Assembly: GCF_041929235.1 (NCBI RefSeq)
Contig: NZ_JBHFNP010000283.1
Coordinates: 1 to 64,000, forward strand
DNA from: Microseira sp041929235
GTDB lineage: Bacteria; Cyanobacteriota; Cyanobacteriia; Cyanobacteriales; Aerosakkonemataceae
DNA: 64,000 nt
Direction: 5' to 3'
Shown: piece by piece, positions 36,334 through 45,461 of the stretch
Numbering within the stretch: position 1 is the first letter of the stretch
Layout of the letters: every line of letters starts with the position of its first letter
The notes under the pieces: generated by a model
Told to the model about the DNA's origin: nothing
Database searches by the model: none
Seen by the model: the letters and a program-made list of their open reading frames with translations, nothing else
Made by a program: the position numbers and the translations under genes

Positions 36334-38226
36334 AGCACAGCTGTCGTCACTTTAGCATCGAACAGTGCCTACACTTTAGGGACTGCCAACAGTGCGACGG
36401 TAGCGATCGCAGATAATGATGTTGCACTTCCCACCATCACCATCAGCGCCACAGACACATCTGCCGCAGAAACCTTAACTGGTCAAACTCCTAATCCCGG
36501 TCAATTTACCATCACCCGCACTGGTAGCACCGCAACAGCACTGACGGTCAACTACAGTGTCGGCGGTACTGCTACCAATGGCAGCGACTATAGTAGCCTC
36601 ACGGGTAGCGTGGTGATTCCAGTGGGGGCGACTTCAGTCACGCTTCCCATTAACGTCATCGATGACAGTTTGGTCGAAGGTAATGAGACGGCGATTGTCA
36701 CTTTATTGACGAATGCCGCTTACACTATCGGCAGCGCCAATGGGGCGACGGTGAATATTGGGGACAATGACGCTGCTACTGTTACCGATCCGATTGTTGC
36801 AACCGGCACTGCTTCATCCAACTCGTTAATCAATGCCTTATCGAACCCCAATTTCGCATATTGGAACACCAGTTCCAATGGAGGCACCATTAGCTATAGC
36901 TTCCTCAGCAGCGCAGGTGCCACTTCTTACTACGGCAGCGAAATTGTTTCTCCTGTCAGCGAGGGGATTAAGAGCAATGTCCGTTCAATTCTTTCATCCC
37001 TTGAGTCACTGATTAACGTTCGTTTTGTTGAAGTTGCGGATACAGCCACCAACTATGGTGTGATCCGTTATATGTTCTCTGATGGCCCAAGCTACGCCTA
37101 CGCCTACTATCCCTACTCGAATACTGACAAACTCTCTGGTGACGTACATTTGAACCCAAACTACGAGAGTGACTCTGTGAACCGTTTTTCCGGAACCCCT
37201 GGTAATCATGGTTACATGGCGCTGATTCATGAAACCTTCCATGCTTTAGGACTCAAACACCCAGGTAACTATAACGGTTCAGGGACTGGGGAAGGACCAT
37301 TCTTGTCACCTGCACAAGACAACACTACCAATACGGTAATGTCGTATAACTTCAATGGCTCTAAGGCAATAACACCAATGGCTTATGACATTCAAGCATT
37401 GCAATACATTTATGGAGCCAAAAGTAATAATGCCGCAAACACAACCTACTCCTTCAGCACCGTTCATGGGTACACCGTCGGCGGTGAGTTTAAGGGTAGT
37501 ACCAGCCAAATCAAGCAATCTCTGTGGGACAGTGGCGGCATCGACACTTTAGATTTTTCGGGTTTAGCAGCTGCAACAAGCTACTACTTTGACATGAATC
37601 AAGGGGGTATTCTCACAACACAAGCAGCTTACAACGGCTTAACCTATACCGATAGGTCTACGGGAGGCACATACACCACTTCTAGCTTTGGCACTACACT
37701 TGCCTACAACACAGTAATTGAAAACTTGATCAACTCTGGAGGGAACGATCGGATCATTGCTAATAGTGCTGCCAATCAATTCTTGGGCTATAGTTTTGGC
37801 ACTTTCACTGGAAACGATATCTTTGAATCCACCAGTTCTTCAGATGTTTTGGAATTGTCTGGCGAAAGCCTCTCTAACTTAACACCTACAGTCAGCGGCA
37901 CGAATTTAAACATAGGTTTGGGGTCAAATGGTTCGCTATCGATTCAAAACTACTACGGATCTAGCGGTTCCATGAAATTCTTAGTTGCCGGTAACTATTA
38001 CACCTACAATGCTTCTACTGGTTGGGAATTAACATCTGCTCCAGCGATTAACTCAGTTGCTCCCGACCAAGCTACTACCGGATTAACTGCCACTGCTGCG
38101 TCCCCTTATAATTCACCCTTGCCACTGAGACCCGTGGATTGTGAATGTGCCATGTGTTCAGCTAGTGGGAAATCGATGCACACACTTGGCAATTCTAGCT
38201 TAAGTGAGGTGATAGGAATTAGCTGA
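36292..38226 (+). pseudogene. C-terminal half of the Calx-beta/serralysin protease with intact zinc site
   Basis: The first ~15 codons come from the insertion, then the Calx-beta strand resumes (TAVVTLASNSAYTLGTANSA). A second, nearly identical Calx-beta domain follows, then an M10-type metalloprotease domain with HETFHALGLKHPGNYN (three His ligands and catalytic Glu) and the Met-turn NTVMSYNF. The last ~150 residues are beta-rich with SGGNDRI, a weak RTX-like trace. Without the N-terminal half and with an insertion-derived start it is unlikely to be properly made or exported, although the protease domain itself is intact. Confidence 0.8.
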
Positions 38227-38471
38227 GTAAAAGGGGAGTAGGCAATTCAATTGCCACTTCCCCTTGAGCGCATACACGGGGATTGTGTTACTCATCGTCG
38301 CAACTTGCTCTACCAGAGTTTCCCCAAGCAGAGTACAGCAGAACTTACGTAAAAAGAGGCCAGAAACCGGGTTTCTAGCGTGAGCGATCGCCTGTTTCTT
38401 GAATGGCGGTAAGGTGCGTAAGCTTTTGGGGAGATGGGTCAGGTGCGATCGCCATAACACCGACCAAGATT

Positions 38472-38534
38472 GTAGGGGCACGGCATTAAATAATTTCGGG
38501 TTAGCGACGAAACTTATTGATGCCGTGACCCTAC
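38472..38534. repeat. Stem-loop repeat family, copy 3 (GTAGGGGCACGGCA stem)
   Basis: GTAGGGGCACGGCA pairs with TGCCGTGACCCTAC with one mismatch. The interior (GCGACGAAACTTATTGA) is a diverged form of copies 1 and 2. Confidence 0.7.
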
Positions 38535-38558
38535 CCCGTCATTGATGCTACTTCCCAC

Positions 38559-38593
38559 AGGTTTACCCGATCAGTGGGGTGAATAATAATTAG
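38559..38593 (+). pseudogene. Fossil of a PPC-domain end (YPISGVN)
   Basis: The DNA around TTTACCCGATCAGTGGGGTGA repeats 35608-35634 of the protease gene (coding YPISGVNTN) with few changes, then diverges and stops. It is a stray fragment of the same gene family. The rest of the 38227-38956 gap holds repeats and hairpins only. Confidence 0.5.
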
Positions 38594-38794
38594 CTCAAGT
38601 TGCTAGTTACAAGCAAGCGATCGCACCGAGTGAGTCGGATGGCAGCATTGCCGCCAAGATAATTGTTTTGCCGCTGGGATTTCGCTTTTTGTGCCAGGAT
38701 TGAAACAATTTTAAACACCCACACCAGCAGCTCATTTCCATCCCGCCTCAGCGGTCAAACTATTTTGCACCAGCCATCTACAGAAGCTTTTGAC

Positions 38795-38826
38795 CCAAAA
38801 TCCCACCCAAGAGGGTGGGATTTTGG
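38795..38826 (-). terminator. Strong hairpin downstream of terC
   Basis: CCAAAATCCCACCC pairs perfectly with GGGTGGGATTTTGG around an AAGA loop (14-bp stem). It is bidirectional in principle. A second 18-bp palindrome, GACACCCTTAAGGGTGTC (38929-38946), lies between it and the terC stop. Confidence 0.65.
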
Positions 38827-38956
38827 CGCAGGTATTGTTTGAGAAACCGGGTTTTTAAGCAAATATGCGAGACGCCTGCGCGGGCTAAAATTTTTACAGG
38901 CTGCTCTGGCAGCCTTAGTTTGTATAGCGACACCCTTAAGGGTGTCGGATTTGGGC

Positions 38957-39700
38957 TTACCGTTTTTCCACTTGCTCGCGGGTATCAATTTGTACTTCTT
39001 GTACTTCGACTTCGGTTGCGGTATCGGGGGCGGTGCGTTTGGAGAAGCCCCAGAGGAATAGTAAAGCGATCGCACTCACCATTAACCACTCTGGCGGCAC
39101 TAAATCTGGGTTAATGGCTCGCACCATCAATCGCACGCCCACCAGGGCTACGGTACAATATCCAGCATCTTCGAGATGAACGTACTCACCCAACCAGCGG
39201 ATGAATAAACCTGCCATAAACCGCAGGGTAATCACGCCGATAGTGCCTCCCAAAAGTACCAGCCAAGTTTGTTTGGAAACAGCGATCGCAGTCGTGACGC
39301 TATCGAGGGAAAATGCTAAATCGGTAAGCGCGATCGTGGGGATGGCTTGCCAGAGGTTGGTAAAGCGAGGGCCGTGGTGGTGGTGTTCTTTGTCCTCATC
39401 GGACGTAAAATACTGGAACACGAGCCACAGCAGGTAAGCCGCACCCAATACCTCGAACTGCCAGTATTTAGTCACCCAGGTGGCGGTTAAAATTAGCAGC
39501 ATTCGCAGCACATAGGCGACTAACAAGCCGAGGTTGAGTGCCTGACGTTCAAGTTTCTTGTCTTCTAGTCCTTGGGCGATTGCAGCGAGAGCGATCGCGT
39601 TATCCGCCGATAGTACCGCTTCTAAAGCAATCAGAACCGGCAACAGCAGCAGCGCCTCAAGTCCTTGATTAAATGGAGAGTTTAGTATTTGGTCGAGCAT
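38957..39700 (-). CDS. TerC-family integral membrane protein
   Basis: 247 residues with about seven membrane helices and the two acidic TerC motifs, EAVLSADNAIALAA and DLAFSLDSVTTA. A histidine-rich loop DKEHHHHG lies between helices. TerC/Alx-type proteins act in metal (manganese) export and, in plants and cyanobacteria, in thylakoid membrane protein insertion. The C-terminal ~25 residues are charged. A palindrome and hairpin follow. psaM is transcribed away from it 219 bp upstream. Confidence 0.93.
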   Translation of the reverse strand: MLDQILNSPFNQGLEALLLLPVLIALEAVLSADNAIALAAIAQGLEDKKLERQALNLGLLVAYVLRMLLILTATWVTKYWQFEVLGAAYLLWLVFQYFTSDEDKEHHHHGPRFTNLWQAIPTIALTDLAFSLDSVTTAIAVSKQTWLVLLGGTIGVITLRFMAGLFIRWLGEYVHLEDAGYCTVALVGVRLMVRAINPDLVPPEWLMVSAIALLFLWGFSKRTAPDTATEVEVQEVQIDTREQVEKR

Positions 39701-39919
39701 TAACGATTTTTCTTACCAGAGTTGTAAATCAACAGCCACCAGCGGGGTTTCAATTTGGGCAGACCCAGCTATTTTACCTAAGCTTAATCCCAAAGATCCT
39801 ACCTAAGCGAGTGGGGATCGCCCTACTATTGTTGCAAGTTGTAACAAAATATTCCACATGAGCGCCTATTTGGTTGAAATTGGTGAACGATTAACCCATT
39901 AATCAGGAGTTATCCCACT

Positions 39920-40015
39920 ATGTCTATAAGCGATACCCAAGTTTACGTGGCGCTGGTTGTAGCCTTGATTCCCGCTATCCTCGCCTTCCGCTTGTCAACC
40001 GAACTTTATAAATAA
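39920..40015 (+). CDS. psaM: Photosystem I reaction centre subunit XII (PsaM)
   Basis: The 31-residue single-helix protein MSISDTQVYVALVVALIP followed by AILAFRLSTELYK is an almost textbook PsaM, a peripheral photosystem I subunit that helps trimer formation. A CAGGAG ribosome-binding site lies 11 bp upstream of the ATG. The gene is diagnostic for a cyanobacterium. Confidence 0.96.
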   Translation: MSISDTQVYVALVVALIPAILAFRLSTELYK

Positions 40016-40021
40016 CCCCTC

Positions 40022-40150
40022 TTGAGGGCATGGGGGGAGACGGGTCGAATGGGAGAGGGGGAGACGGGTCGAGAAGGAACATCCCCTTGTCCCCTTGTCT
40101 TCCTTGTCTCCCTTGTCTCTCCCTATCCCTCTCCCTCTCTCTGTGCAGCG
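40022..40150. repeat. Low-complexity GGGGAGACGGGTCG / CCTTGTCTCCC repeats
   Basis: The spacer after psaM is made of purine-rich GGGAGACGGGTCG units followed by pyrimidine-rich CCTTGTCTCCCTTGTC units that could fold back on each other. No gene is seen in 40016-40354. Confidence 0.65.
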
Positions 40151-40354
40151 TGGGAGAGCGTTCTGTGTGGGGATGTACTATCTGGCAGAAGTACCGTTCA
40201 ACTGTTAGGATGTTGACGCTGCTAGCTTGCTTGCGGCGGGGAGAGTGTAGTTCGTTCGCGCAATGTTTCGTCACAATCCCAAGCCAAAGCAAAGCGCGTA
40301 AGTGGCTATTATTGGGCATTTACCCCAAAGGTTGTACTTTACGACTACCGGACA

Positions 40355-40768
40355 ATGAACGCAACTCAATCGTCAAGACGCCCCCTCCCAGCACCAGAAC
40401 CTCGCCGCCGTACTCGCCGAGTTCAAAACCAGCGGCGCAGTCAGTCTTATAGGGCGATCGCTCTAGAAACATTTGCCAAGTTAGCGGTCAACGTCACCCT
40501 CTCTATCGCTGCTGTGGCTGCTCTAGTGCAATTGTTGCCTTATCACTTCTCTACTCAAACCAAGTTGCGGGAAATTCGCGAGGAAGTCAAGCAAACGCAA
40601 GCGCGTGTAAATGGCTTGCAAAACGAATTCAAACGCGCGTTCGATCCGCAACAATCGAAAAGTGTGATGCAAGACAATAGCCACCGCGTCGATCCGGAGC
40701 GGCGTCAGATTATTTTGATGGAAAAGAATCGAGATGCCGAAGATAATCTCACCGGACCTCAAGATTGA
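40355..40768 (+). CDS. Conserved cyanobacterial membrane-anchored coiled-coil protein
   Basis: 137 residues: an arginine-rich cytoplasmic N-terminus (PEPRRRTRRVQNQRRSQ), one hydrophobic helix (LAVNVTLSIAAVAALVQLLP, ~43-62), then a heptad-like coiled coil (LREIREEVKQTQARVNGLQ). Function unknown. Its 3' end overlaps the convergent TPR gene by 10 bp. Confidence 0.75.
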   Translation: MNATQSSRRPLPAPEPRRRTRRVQNQRRSQSYRAIALETFAKLAVNVTLSIAAVAALVQLLPYHFSTQTKLREIREEVKQTQARVNGLQNEFKRAFDPQQSKSVMQDNSHRVDPERRQIILMEKNRDAEDNLTGPQD

Positions 40769-41544
40769 AACGGACTCAGTAGCTCGTTCAACCAATTTTC
40801 TACTTGCTGGCGCAGGCGTGTTGCTGCGCTAGCGCTTGATGGGTTCGATTGAGATAAGTGTTCTAGGGCGCGTTGGTAATCGGCGATCGCGCAGTTCCAA
40901 TCCCCCAGCAGGTGGTAAGTCCGACCGCGTTCGGCATAGACGTGACCTTTTAGCCACCCCAAGCGCAGGGCAAACTCAAAATTATCAATTGCCTGTTCGT
41001 ATTCTCCCATGTCGCGAAATGTAATTCCTTGGTTGATCCAGGCGCGGACATGGACGGGATTGAGGTCAATGGTTTTGTCGTAGTCGGCGATCGCTTCTTC
41101 TAACCTTCCTTGGGAAGCATAGTAATTCGCCCTATTGTTATAAGCACCCGCCAGATGGGGATTGAGTTGGATAGCTTGGTTATAATCAGCGATCGCCAAT
41201 TCGAGTTGACCGCTCTGGAAATATGCTAAACCGCGATTGTTGTAGTCGTTTGCATTCCCTGCATTGCGATCGATCAACTGAGTTAGAATCTCAATTGTCT
41301 TGCTATATTCCCCTTGTTGTGCTTTCTCAAGGGCAACCTGACGCAAGCGGTTGTCTTTTTCTAATCGAGTCTGTGATGAAATCTCTCTTTGGTTAGATGC
41401 CGAAATAAATGTTTCAGGATGAAAGCATTGACAATCTTTAAGCTCCCGCTGGCTATAATGAGACGCCGCTGCTGCTAGAGGAACAGTCAAGCGACCCTGG
41501 TGTATCCCACTGTCTTGATTGTTGAGAGAAAAGCGAGCGTTCAT
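40759..41544 (-). CDS. Tetratricopeptide-repeat protein
   Basis: 261 residues with at least four 34-residue TPR units in tandem from about residue 75 (e.g. AYFQSGQLELAIADYNQAI, YYASQGRLEEAIADYDKTI, TFRDMGEYEQAIDNFEFAL). They form a protein-protein interaction superhelix. The N-terminal ~70 residues are unrelated and polar. Partner unknown. Confidence 0.88.
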   Translation of the reverse strand: MNARFSLNNQDSGIHQGRLTVPLAAAASHYSQRELKDCQCFHPETFISASNQREISSQTRLEKDNRLRQVALEKAQQGEYSKTIEILTQLIDRNAGNANDYNNRGLAYFQSGQLELAIADYNQAIQLNPHLAGAYNNRANYYASQGRLEEAIADYDKTIDLNPVHVRAWINQGITFRDMGEYEQAIDNFEFALRLGWLKGHVYAERGRTYHLLGDWNCAIADYQRALEHLSQSNPSSASAATRLRQQVENWLNELLSPFQS

Positions 41545-41907
41545 GCGATCCTTTTTTTTGCGGTGGTTTGTTACATTAATTTATGAATTTTCAGAGCTTT
41601 ATTGCTCTGCCAATGTGTCACTTGCTGATGTGTCTTGGGGTAGAAACCTCTGTTTGGCAGAGAATCTGTTAAAAGACAGATGATGCAAGCGATCGCAATC
41701 GGTTTTGTTCAACCCAATACAAACTACAGTCCCGTAGTTCGAGATTTCGGAAACAAAGCCAAATTTTCTGGTCAATAGGTAATCTTTCCTAGCAAATGCA
41801 AACGTTGTTGGCTGTATTAAACCATCGATGATGCACCCAAAACAGAGGTAAAATCCAACGGATAGACACTATCTGTATCCATCCGTTAAACACTTAAAAA
41901 GATTCCC
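41545..41907. other. Intergenic region without recognisable features
   Basis: It separates divergent genes and should contain two promoters. I see scattered AT-rich boxes but no repeat, RNA or ORF that I can defend. Confidence 0.4.
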
Positions 41908-42372
41908 ATGACAACGGCAACATCCTATACCAATGCCCCAGATGTATCCGCAGATGACTACCTGGTTGTTGGTTTGGCGACCTGTTTTATTAAAGAAGAC
42001 GGCGAAGTACATCAGGTTCCCATTGTAGAACCGATTCCCTCAGCAGCTTTGGAAGCAATTGTTAAGGGAATCCCAACTTCCTATCAGATGGCTGTGGGGA
42101 CAACCTTGGGAGCGGTTTTAGCGGACGATAGACTGCTTGTTCCAGCAGAGTTTCCCGCTGCGGCGCAGTTTGGGGCGGAGTTTGTGGAACGAGCGATCGC
42201 CACTGTCCGCACCTACAAGCGCAAACCCGCTGCCAAAAATATTATTCCCCCAGGAAGCATAAAAAATGACTTCAACTACTCGGTAGACCGCAAGCGGGTG
42301 CTAAACTCGCAGCGCATCGTCCGCACTGAGGACAACGTCAAACAGCACGAGTACACCCACAAAGTATTATAG
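41908..42372 (+). CDS. Conserved cyanobacterial protein of unknown function
   Basis: 154 residues with YLVVGLATCFIKEDGEVHQV, EPIPSAALEAIVKGIPTSY and a C-terminal NVKQHEYTHKVL. From memory this is a widely conserved single-copy cyanobacterial protein. No catalytic motif is evident and no membrane segment. A long purine-rich tandem repeat follows the stop. Confidence 0.78.
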   Translation: MTTATSYTNAPDVSADDYLVVGLATCFIKEDGEVHQVPIVEPIPSAALEAIVKGIPTSYQMAVGTTLGAVLADDRLLVPAEFPAAAQFGAEFVERAIATVRTYKRKPAAKNIIPPGSIKNDFNYSVDRKRVLNSQRIVRTEDNVKQHEYTHKVL

Positions 42373-42390
42373 GCAGGTGAGCAGGGGGGA

Positions 42391-42454
42391 GATGGGGAGA
42401 TGGGGAGATGGGGAGATGGGGAGATGGGGAGATGGGGAGATGGGGAGATGGGGA
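42391..42454. repeat. Eight perfect GATGGGGA octamers
   Basis: Exactly eight tandem 8-bp units. It is followed by a pyrimidine-rich stretch (42478-42530) and four CAATTAC units up to the GST gene. The region 42363-42500 shares AGGTGAG...GAATATAGATTCAAA with the segment inserted in lpxC (62130-62200). Confidence 0.9.
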
Positions 42455-42570
42455 GAATATAGATTCAAAATCCGCTTTTGCCCCTCTGACTCTCTGCCCC
42501 CCTGCCCCCCTACCCCTTTTGCCCCTCTGCCCAATTACCAATTACCAATTACCAATTACCCAAGTTAAAC

Positions 42571-43134
42571 ATGCTAAAACTTTACGGCGGTGCCCGCAGT
42601 CGGGCTTCAATTGTGCAGTGGTATCTAGAAGAAATCGGCGTTCCCTACGAGTTTGTTCTGTTGGACATGCAAAATGGGGAACATCGGCAACCCGAATTTC
42701 TCGCAATTAACCCGATGGGGAAAGTCCCCGCTATTGTCGATGGGGATTTTAAACTTTGGGAATCCGGAGCCATTTTGTTGTATTTGGCGCAAAAGTATGG
42801 TAAAATATCGGACTCGTTAGAGAAGCAAGCCGAAATTGCCCAATGGGTGCTGTTTGGGAATGCGACATTAGGACCGGGGATTTTTGTGGAAGCGAGTCGC
42901 GATCGCGAAACACCCCGCCTGCTGACTCCGTTGAATGAAATCTTTGAAAAGCAACCATTCCTGCTGGGCGAAGAATTCAGCGTCGCCGATGTGGCGGTTG
43001 GGTCGATTTTAGCTTACATCCCGATGATGCTGAAGTTGGATTTGAGCGCTTATCCGGCTGTTTTGGATTATATTAAGCGCATGACCGAGCGTCCGGCTTA
43101 CCAAAAGGCGATCGGCGCAAGGACTGCGGCTTAA
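42571..43134 (+). CDS. Glutathione S-transferase family protein
   Basis: 187 residues: an N-terminal thioredoxin-like domain (LKLYGGARSRASIVQWYLEE; NPMGKVPAIVDGD; LWESGAILLYLA with the glutathione-binding E-S pair) and an all-helical C-terminal domain with FSVADVAVGSIL. It conjugates or reduces electrophiles with glutathione. Substrate not predictable. The start ATG directly follows repeat DNA. Confidence 0.92.
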   Translation: MLKLYGGARSRASIVQWYLEEIGVPYEFVLLDMQNGEHRQPEFLAINPMGKVPAIVDGDFKLWESGAILLYLAQKYGKISDSLEKQAEIAQWVLFGNATLGPGIFVEASRDRETPRLLTPLNEIFEKQPFLLGEEFSVADVAVGSILAYIPMMLKLDLSAYPAVLDYIKRMTERPAYQKAIGARTAA

Positions 43135-43145
43135 GGATCTATTGA

Positions 43146-43275
43146 GGGGCAGGCGGGACGCCTACCCCACAAGAATTGTTTTAGCTTTGTGGGGTGGGGA
43201 GGCAGCAGGCAAGATGCCTACCCCACAATAATTTTTTTAGCTTTGTGGGGTGGGCATCTTGCCCGCCCCACACAC
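43146..43275. repeat. Paired CTACCCCACAA hairpin repeats
   Basis: Two copies of a CTACCCCACAA...TTTGTGGGGTGG stem-loop lie side by side (43160-43200 and 43219-43255), flanked by GGCAAGATGCC / GGCATCTTGCC arms. The same family is at 49955-49980 (inside a MITE) and 57302-57420. Confidence 0.75.
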
Positions 43276-43334
43276 TTTGGATGCAAGATATAAATTCTAC
43301 CCAATTGTCCGCAACAAAATTAGTTTCAATAACC

Positions 43335-44309
43335 ATGACCCATCTTCCCAATTGGAATAAACTAGCCGAATGTTCCCTCGCTGGCAAGTTAATTACTCGC
43401 GATGAAGCACTTGCAGTCCTTCGCGCCCCTGATGAAGTAATTTTGGAGCAATTAGCGGCGGCGTACCGAGTGCGCCGTCATTATTGGGGAAATAAAGTCC
43501 GGTTACACTTTTTACTCAACGCACAGAGCGGTTTGTGTCCGGAAGATTGTCATTACTGCTCTCAGTCTAAAATTTCGACAGCAGAGATTGAGAAATACCC
43601 GCTGCTAGCAAAAGAAACTATTCTGGAAGCCGCCGGACGTGCTGCACAATTAAAAGCAGGCACATTCTGCATGGTTATTTCCGGGCGATCGCCGGGAGAG
43701 AAGGTTTTTGGCAGGGTTTTAGAAGCGGTACAAGAAATTAAAGCCAATTACGACCTAAAAATTTGCGCTTGTTTGGGTTTATTGAGTGAAGAACAAACGC
43801 AAAGATTAGCAGCAGCAGGAGTCGATCGGGTTAATCACAACCTGAATACTTCCGAAGATTATCATGGGGAAATTTGTACCACGCATAATTTTAGCGATCG
43901 CACTCAAACAGTCCAAAATGTAAAAGCTGCCGGAATCACCACCTGTTCTGGCGGAATTCTCGGCATGGGCGAATCCGACGATGATGTAATTGATTTAGCC
44001 TTATCGTTACGCAAATTAGAAGTCACCAGCGTGCCGATTAACTTTTTAATTCCGATTCCCGGTACGCCATTTGAAGCGTTGGAAAAACTAAATCCGCGTC
44101 AATGCTTGCGGATTCTTTGTTTATTCCGGTTTATACTGCCATCTCAAGAAATCCGGATAGCGGGGGGAAGGGAAGTGCATCTGCGATCGCTCCAACCCCT
44201 TGGACTTTATCCAGCCAATTCTATCTTTATTGGCGATTATCTGACCACAGCCGGACAAGCTGCCAAAATGGACTTAGAAATGATTCGCGATGCTGGGTTT
44301 GTTTTATAA
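43335..44309 (+). CDS. bioB: Biotin synthase (radical SAM)
   Basis: 324 residues with the cluster motif GLCPEDCHYCSQS (CxxxCxxC), KAGTFCMVISGRSPG, YHGEICTTHNFSDR and NFLIPIPGTPFE. It inserts sulphur into dethiobiotin. The ATG at 43335 matches orthologue length; the frame is open further upstream only through hairpin repeats. After the TAA the same frame stays open for 29 codons (APDGSILEGDLLAEMPESLS onward, to 44399). That looks like a former C-terminal tail lost by one nonsense change. All catalytic motifs are upstream of the stop, so the enzyme may still work. Confidence 0.93.
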   Translation: MTHLPNWNKLAECSLAGKLITRDEALAVLRAPDEVILEQLAAAYRVRRHYWGNKVRLHFLLNAQSGLCPEDCHYCSQSKISTAEIEKYPLLAKETILEAAGRAAQLKAGTFCMVISGRSPGEKVFGRVLEAVQEIKANYDLKICACLGLLSEEQTQRLAAAGVDRVNHNLNTSEDYHGEICTTHNFSDRTQTVQNVKAAGITTCSGGILGMGESDDDVIDLALSLRKLEVTSVPINFLIPIPGTPFEALEKLNPRQCLRILCLFRFILPSQEIRIAGGREVHLRSLQPLGLYPANSIFIGDYLTTAGQAAKMDLEMIRDAGFVL

Positions 44310-44414
44310 GCACCCGATGGTTCTATTTTAGAAGGAGATTTGTTAGCTGAAATGCCAGAATCTTTGTCTAATCCATCATTTGTGGCTGCTAAAAAGTAAA
44401 TTTTAGCCATGAAA

Positions 44415-44446
44415 GAAACCCGGTTTTTCTAAAAAACCGGGTTTCT
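44415..44446. repeat. GAAACCCGGTTTTT palindrome
   Basis: A 14-bp stem around a 3-4-nt centre, same family as 34086-34116. It follows bioB and could end its transcript. Confidence 0.7.
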
Positions 44447-44518
44447 GGGGGGTGAGCGATCGCCATTTCAATTACTTGCAAGCTATCCTACAACTAGGAG
44501 TTACACCTAGCAAAAAAT

Positions 44519-45277
44519 ATGGTACAACAACTCTCCTCTGAAACCAGCCCAGAAATTATCTACCCCGACAGCGATGGACAACCAATGGCAGATAACACCG
44601 AACAGTTTAAATGGATTGTAGTTATCAAGGAAAACTTAGAGATTTTATTTGCTGATGTGGCTGATGTTTTTGTCGCTGGCGATTTGCTTTGGTATCCCGT
44701 TCGGGGCAACAATAAAATTCGTCAAGCTCCTGATGCTATGGTTGCCTTTGGTAGACCAAAAGGAAGGCGGGGTTCTTACAAACAATGGGAAGAAGATAAT
44801 ATTCCTCCCCAAGTTGTGTTTGAAGTGTTATCTCCAGGAAATCGTGCCGGAAAAATGGCAGATAAACTGCTGTTTTATCAACGCTATGGTGTGGAAGAAT
44901 ACTACATCTACGATCCAGATGGTATAGAGATAGCTGGATTAATCCGTTCCGGAGATTGGTTAGAGCGGATTGAGAATATGAATGGGTGGGTAAGTCCTCG
45001 GTTAGGAATTCGTTTTGAACTGACAGAAAATACGCTGGAAATTTATCATCCAGATGGTCAGCGTTTTCTCACTTTTGTAGAGTTGGATCGATTGCGAGAA
45101 CAAGAACGTATTGCTAAGGAAATAGCTTTAGCTGAAGCAGAAGAAGAACGACAACGAGCAGAAGAAGAACGACAACGAGCAGAAGAAGCGATCGCGCAAC
45201 TAGAACAAGAACAGCAACGGTATCAAGCTTTACTCGAACAATTACGGCAAAGAGGGATTAACCCAGAACAGTTGTAA
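44519..45277 (+). CDS. Uma2-family (DUF820) PD-(D/E)XK nuclease-like protein
   Basis: 252 residues. The core has APDAMVAFG (Asp), VVFEVLSPGN (Glu) and KLLFYQRYGVEEYYIYDPD, the usual pattern of cyanobacterial Uma2 proteins, which are abundant and of unproven function. The C-terminal ~65 residues are a charged coiled coil with two exact EEERQRAE repeats. Stand-alone gene, typical of accessory regions. Confidence 0.87.
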   Translation: MVQQLSSETSPEIIYPDSDGQPMADNTEQFKWIVVIKENLEILFADVADVFVAGDLLWYPVRGNNKIRQAPDAMVAFGRPKGRRGSYKQWEEDNIPPQVVFEVLSPGNRAGKMADKLLFYQRYGVEEYYIYDPDGIEIAGLIRSGDWLERIENMNGWVSPRLGIRFELTENTLEIYHPDGQRFLTFVELDRLREQERIAKEIALAEAEEERQRAEEERQRAEEAIAQLEQEQQRYQALLEQLRQRGINPEQL

Positions 45278-45305
45278 GCAGCGATTTGCTCTTATTTTAT
45301 CTGGA

Positions 45306-45362
45306 TGCGATTCGCTGCAAGGGTAGCTTCGCTTCACGCGAAGCGCGTGCCAATGGCATATC
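45306..45362. repeat. GATTCGCTGCAAGGGTAGC repeat, copy 2
   Basis: Internal GCTTCGCTTCACGCGAAGC inverted repeat and GGCATATCG end, shared with 47572-47632 and the truncated 26994-27033 copy. Confidence 0.7.
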
Positions 45363-45395
45363 GCCGAGCGATTTAATTATAAAATCGCTCGGCGA
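45361..45395. terminator. TCGCCGAGCGATTT hairpin
   Basis: A 14-bp perfect stem, TCGCCGAGCGATTT/AAATCGCTCGGCGA, with a 7-nt AT loop. It is placed between the Uma2 gene and the toxin-antitoxin pair. Confidence 0.5.
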
Positions 45396-45461
45396 TCGCG
45401 TCCCAAACAGGCTCAAAAATTTGTAAGTTATAATCAATAAAAACCGAGGCTAAGACAGATT

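Noticed and set aside
38200..38481. 93-codon minus-strand frame after the protease gene
   Set aside because: Consists of repeat DNA and the complement of the protease end; no family or ribosome-binding site.
42391..42454. Octamer array considered as a CRISPR array
   Set aside because: Units are 8 bp with no spacers; it is a simple tandem repeat.
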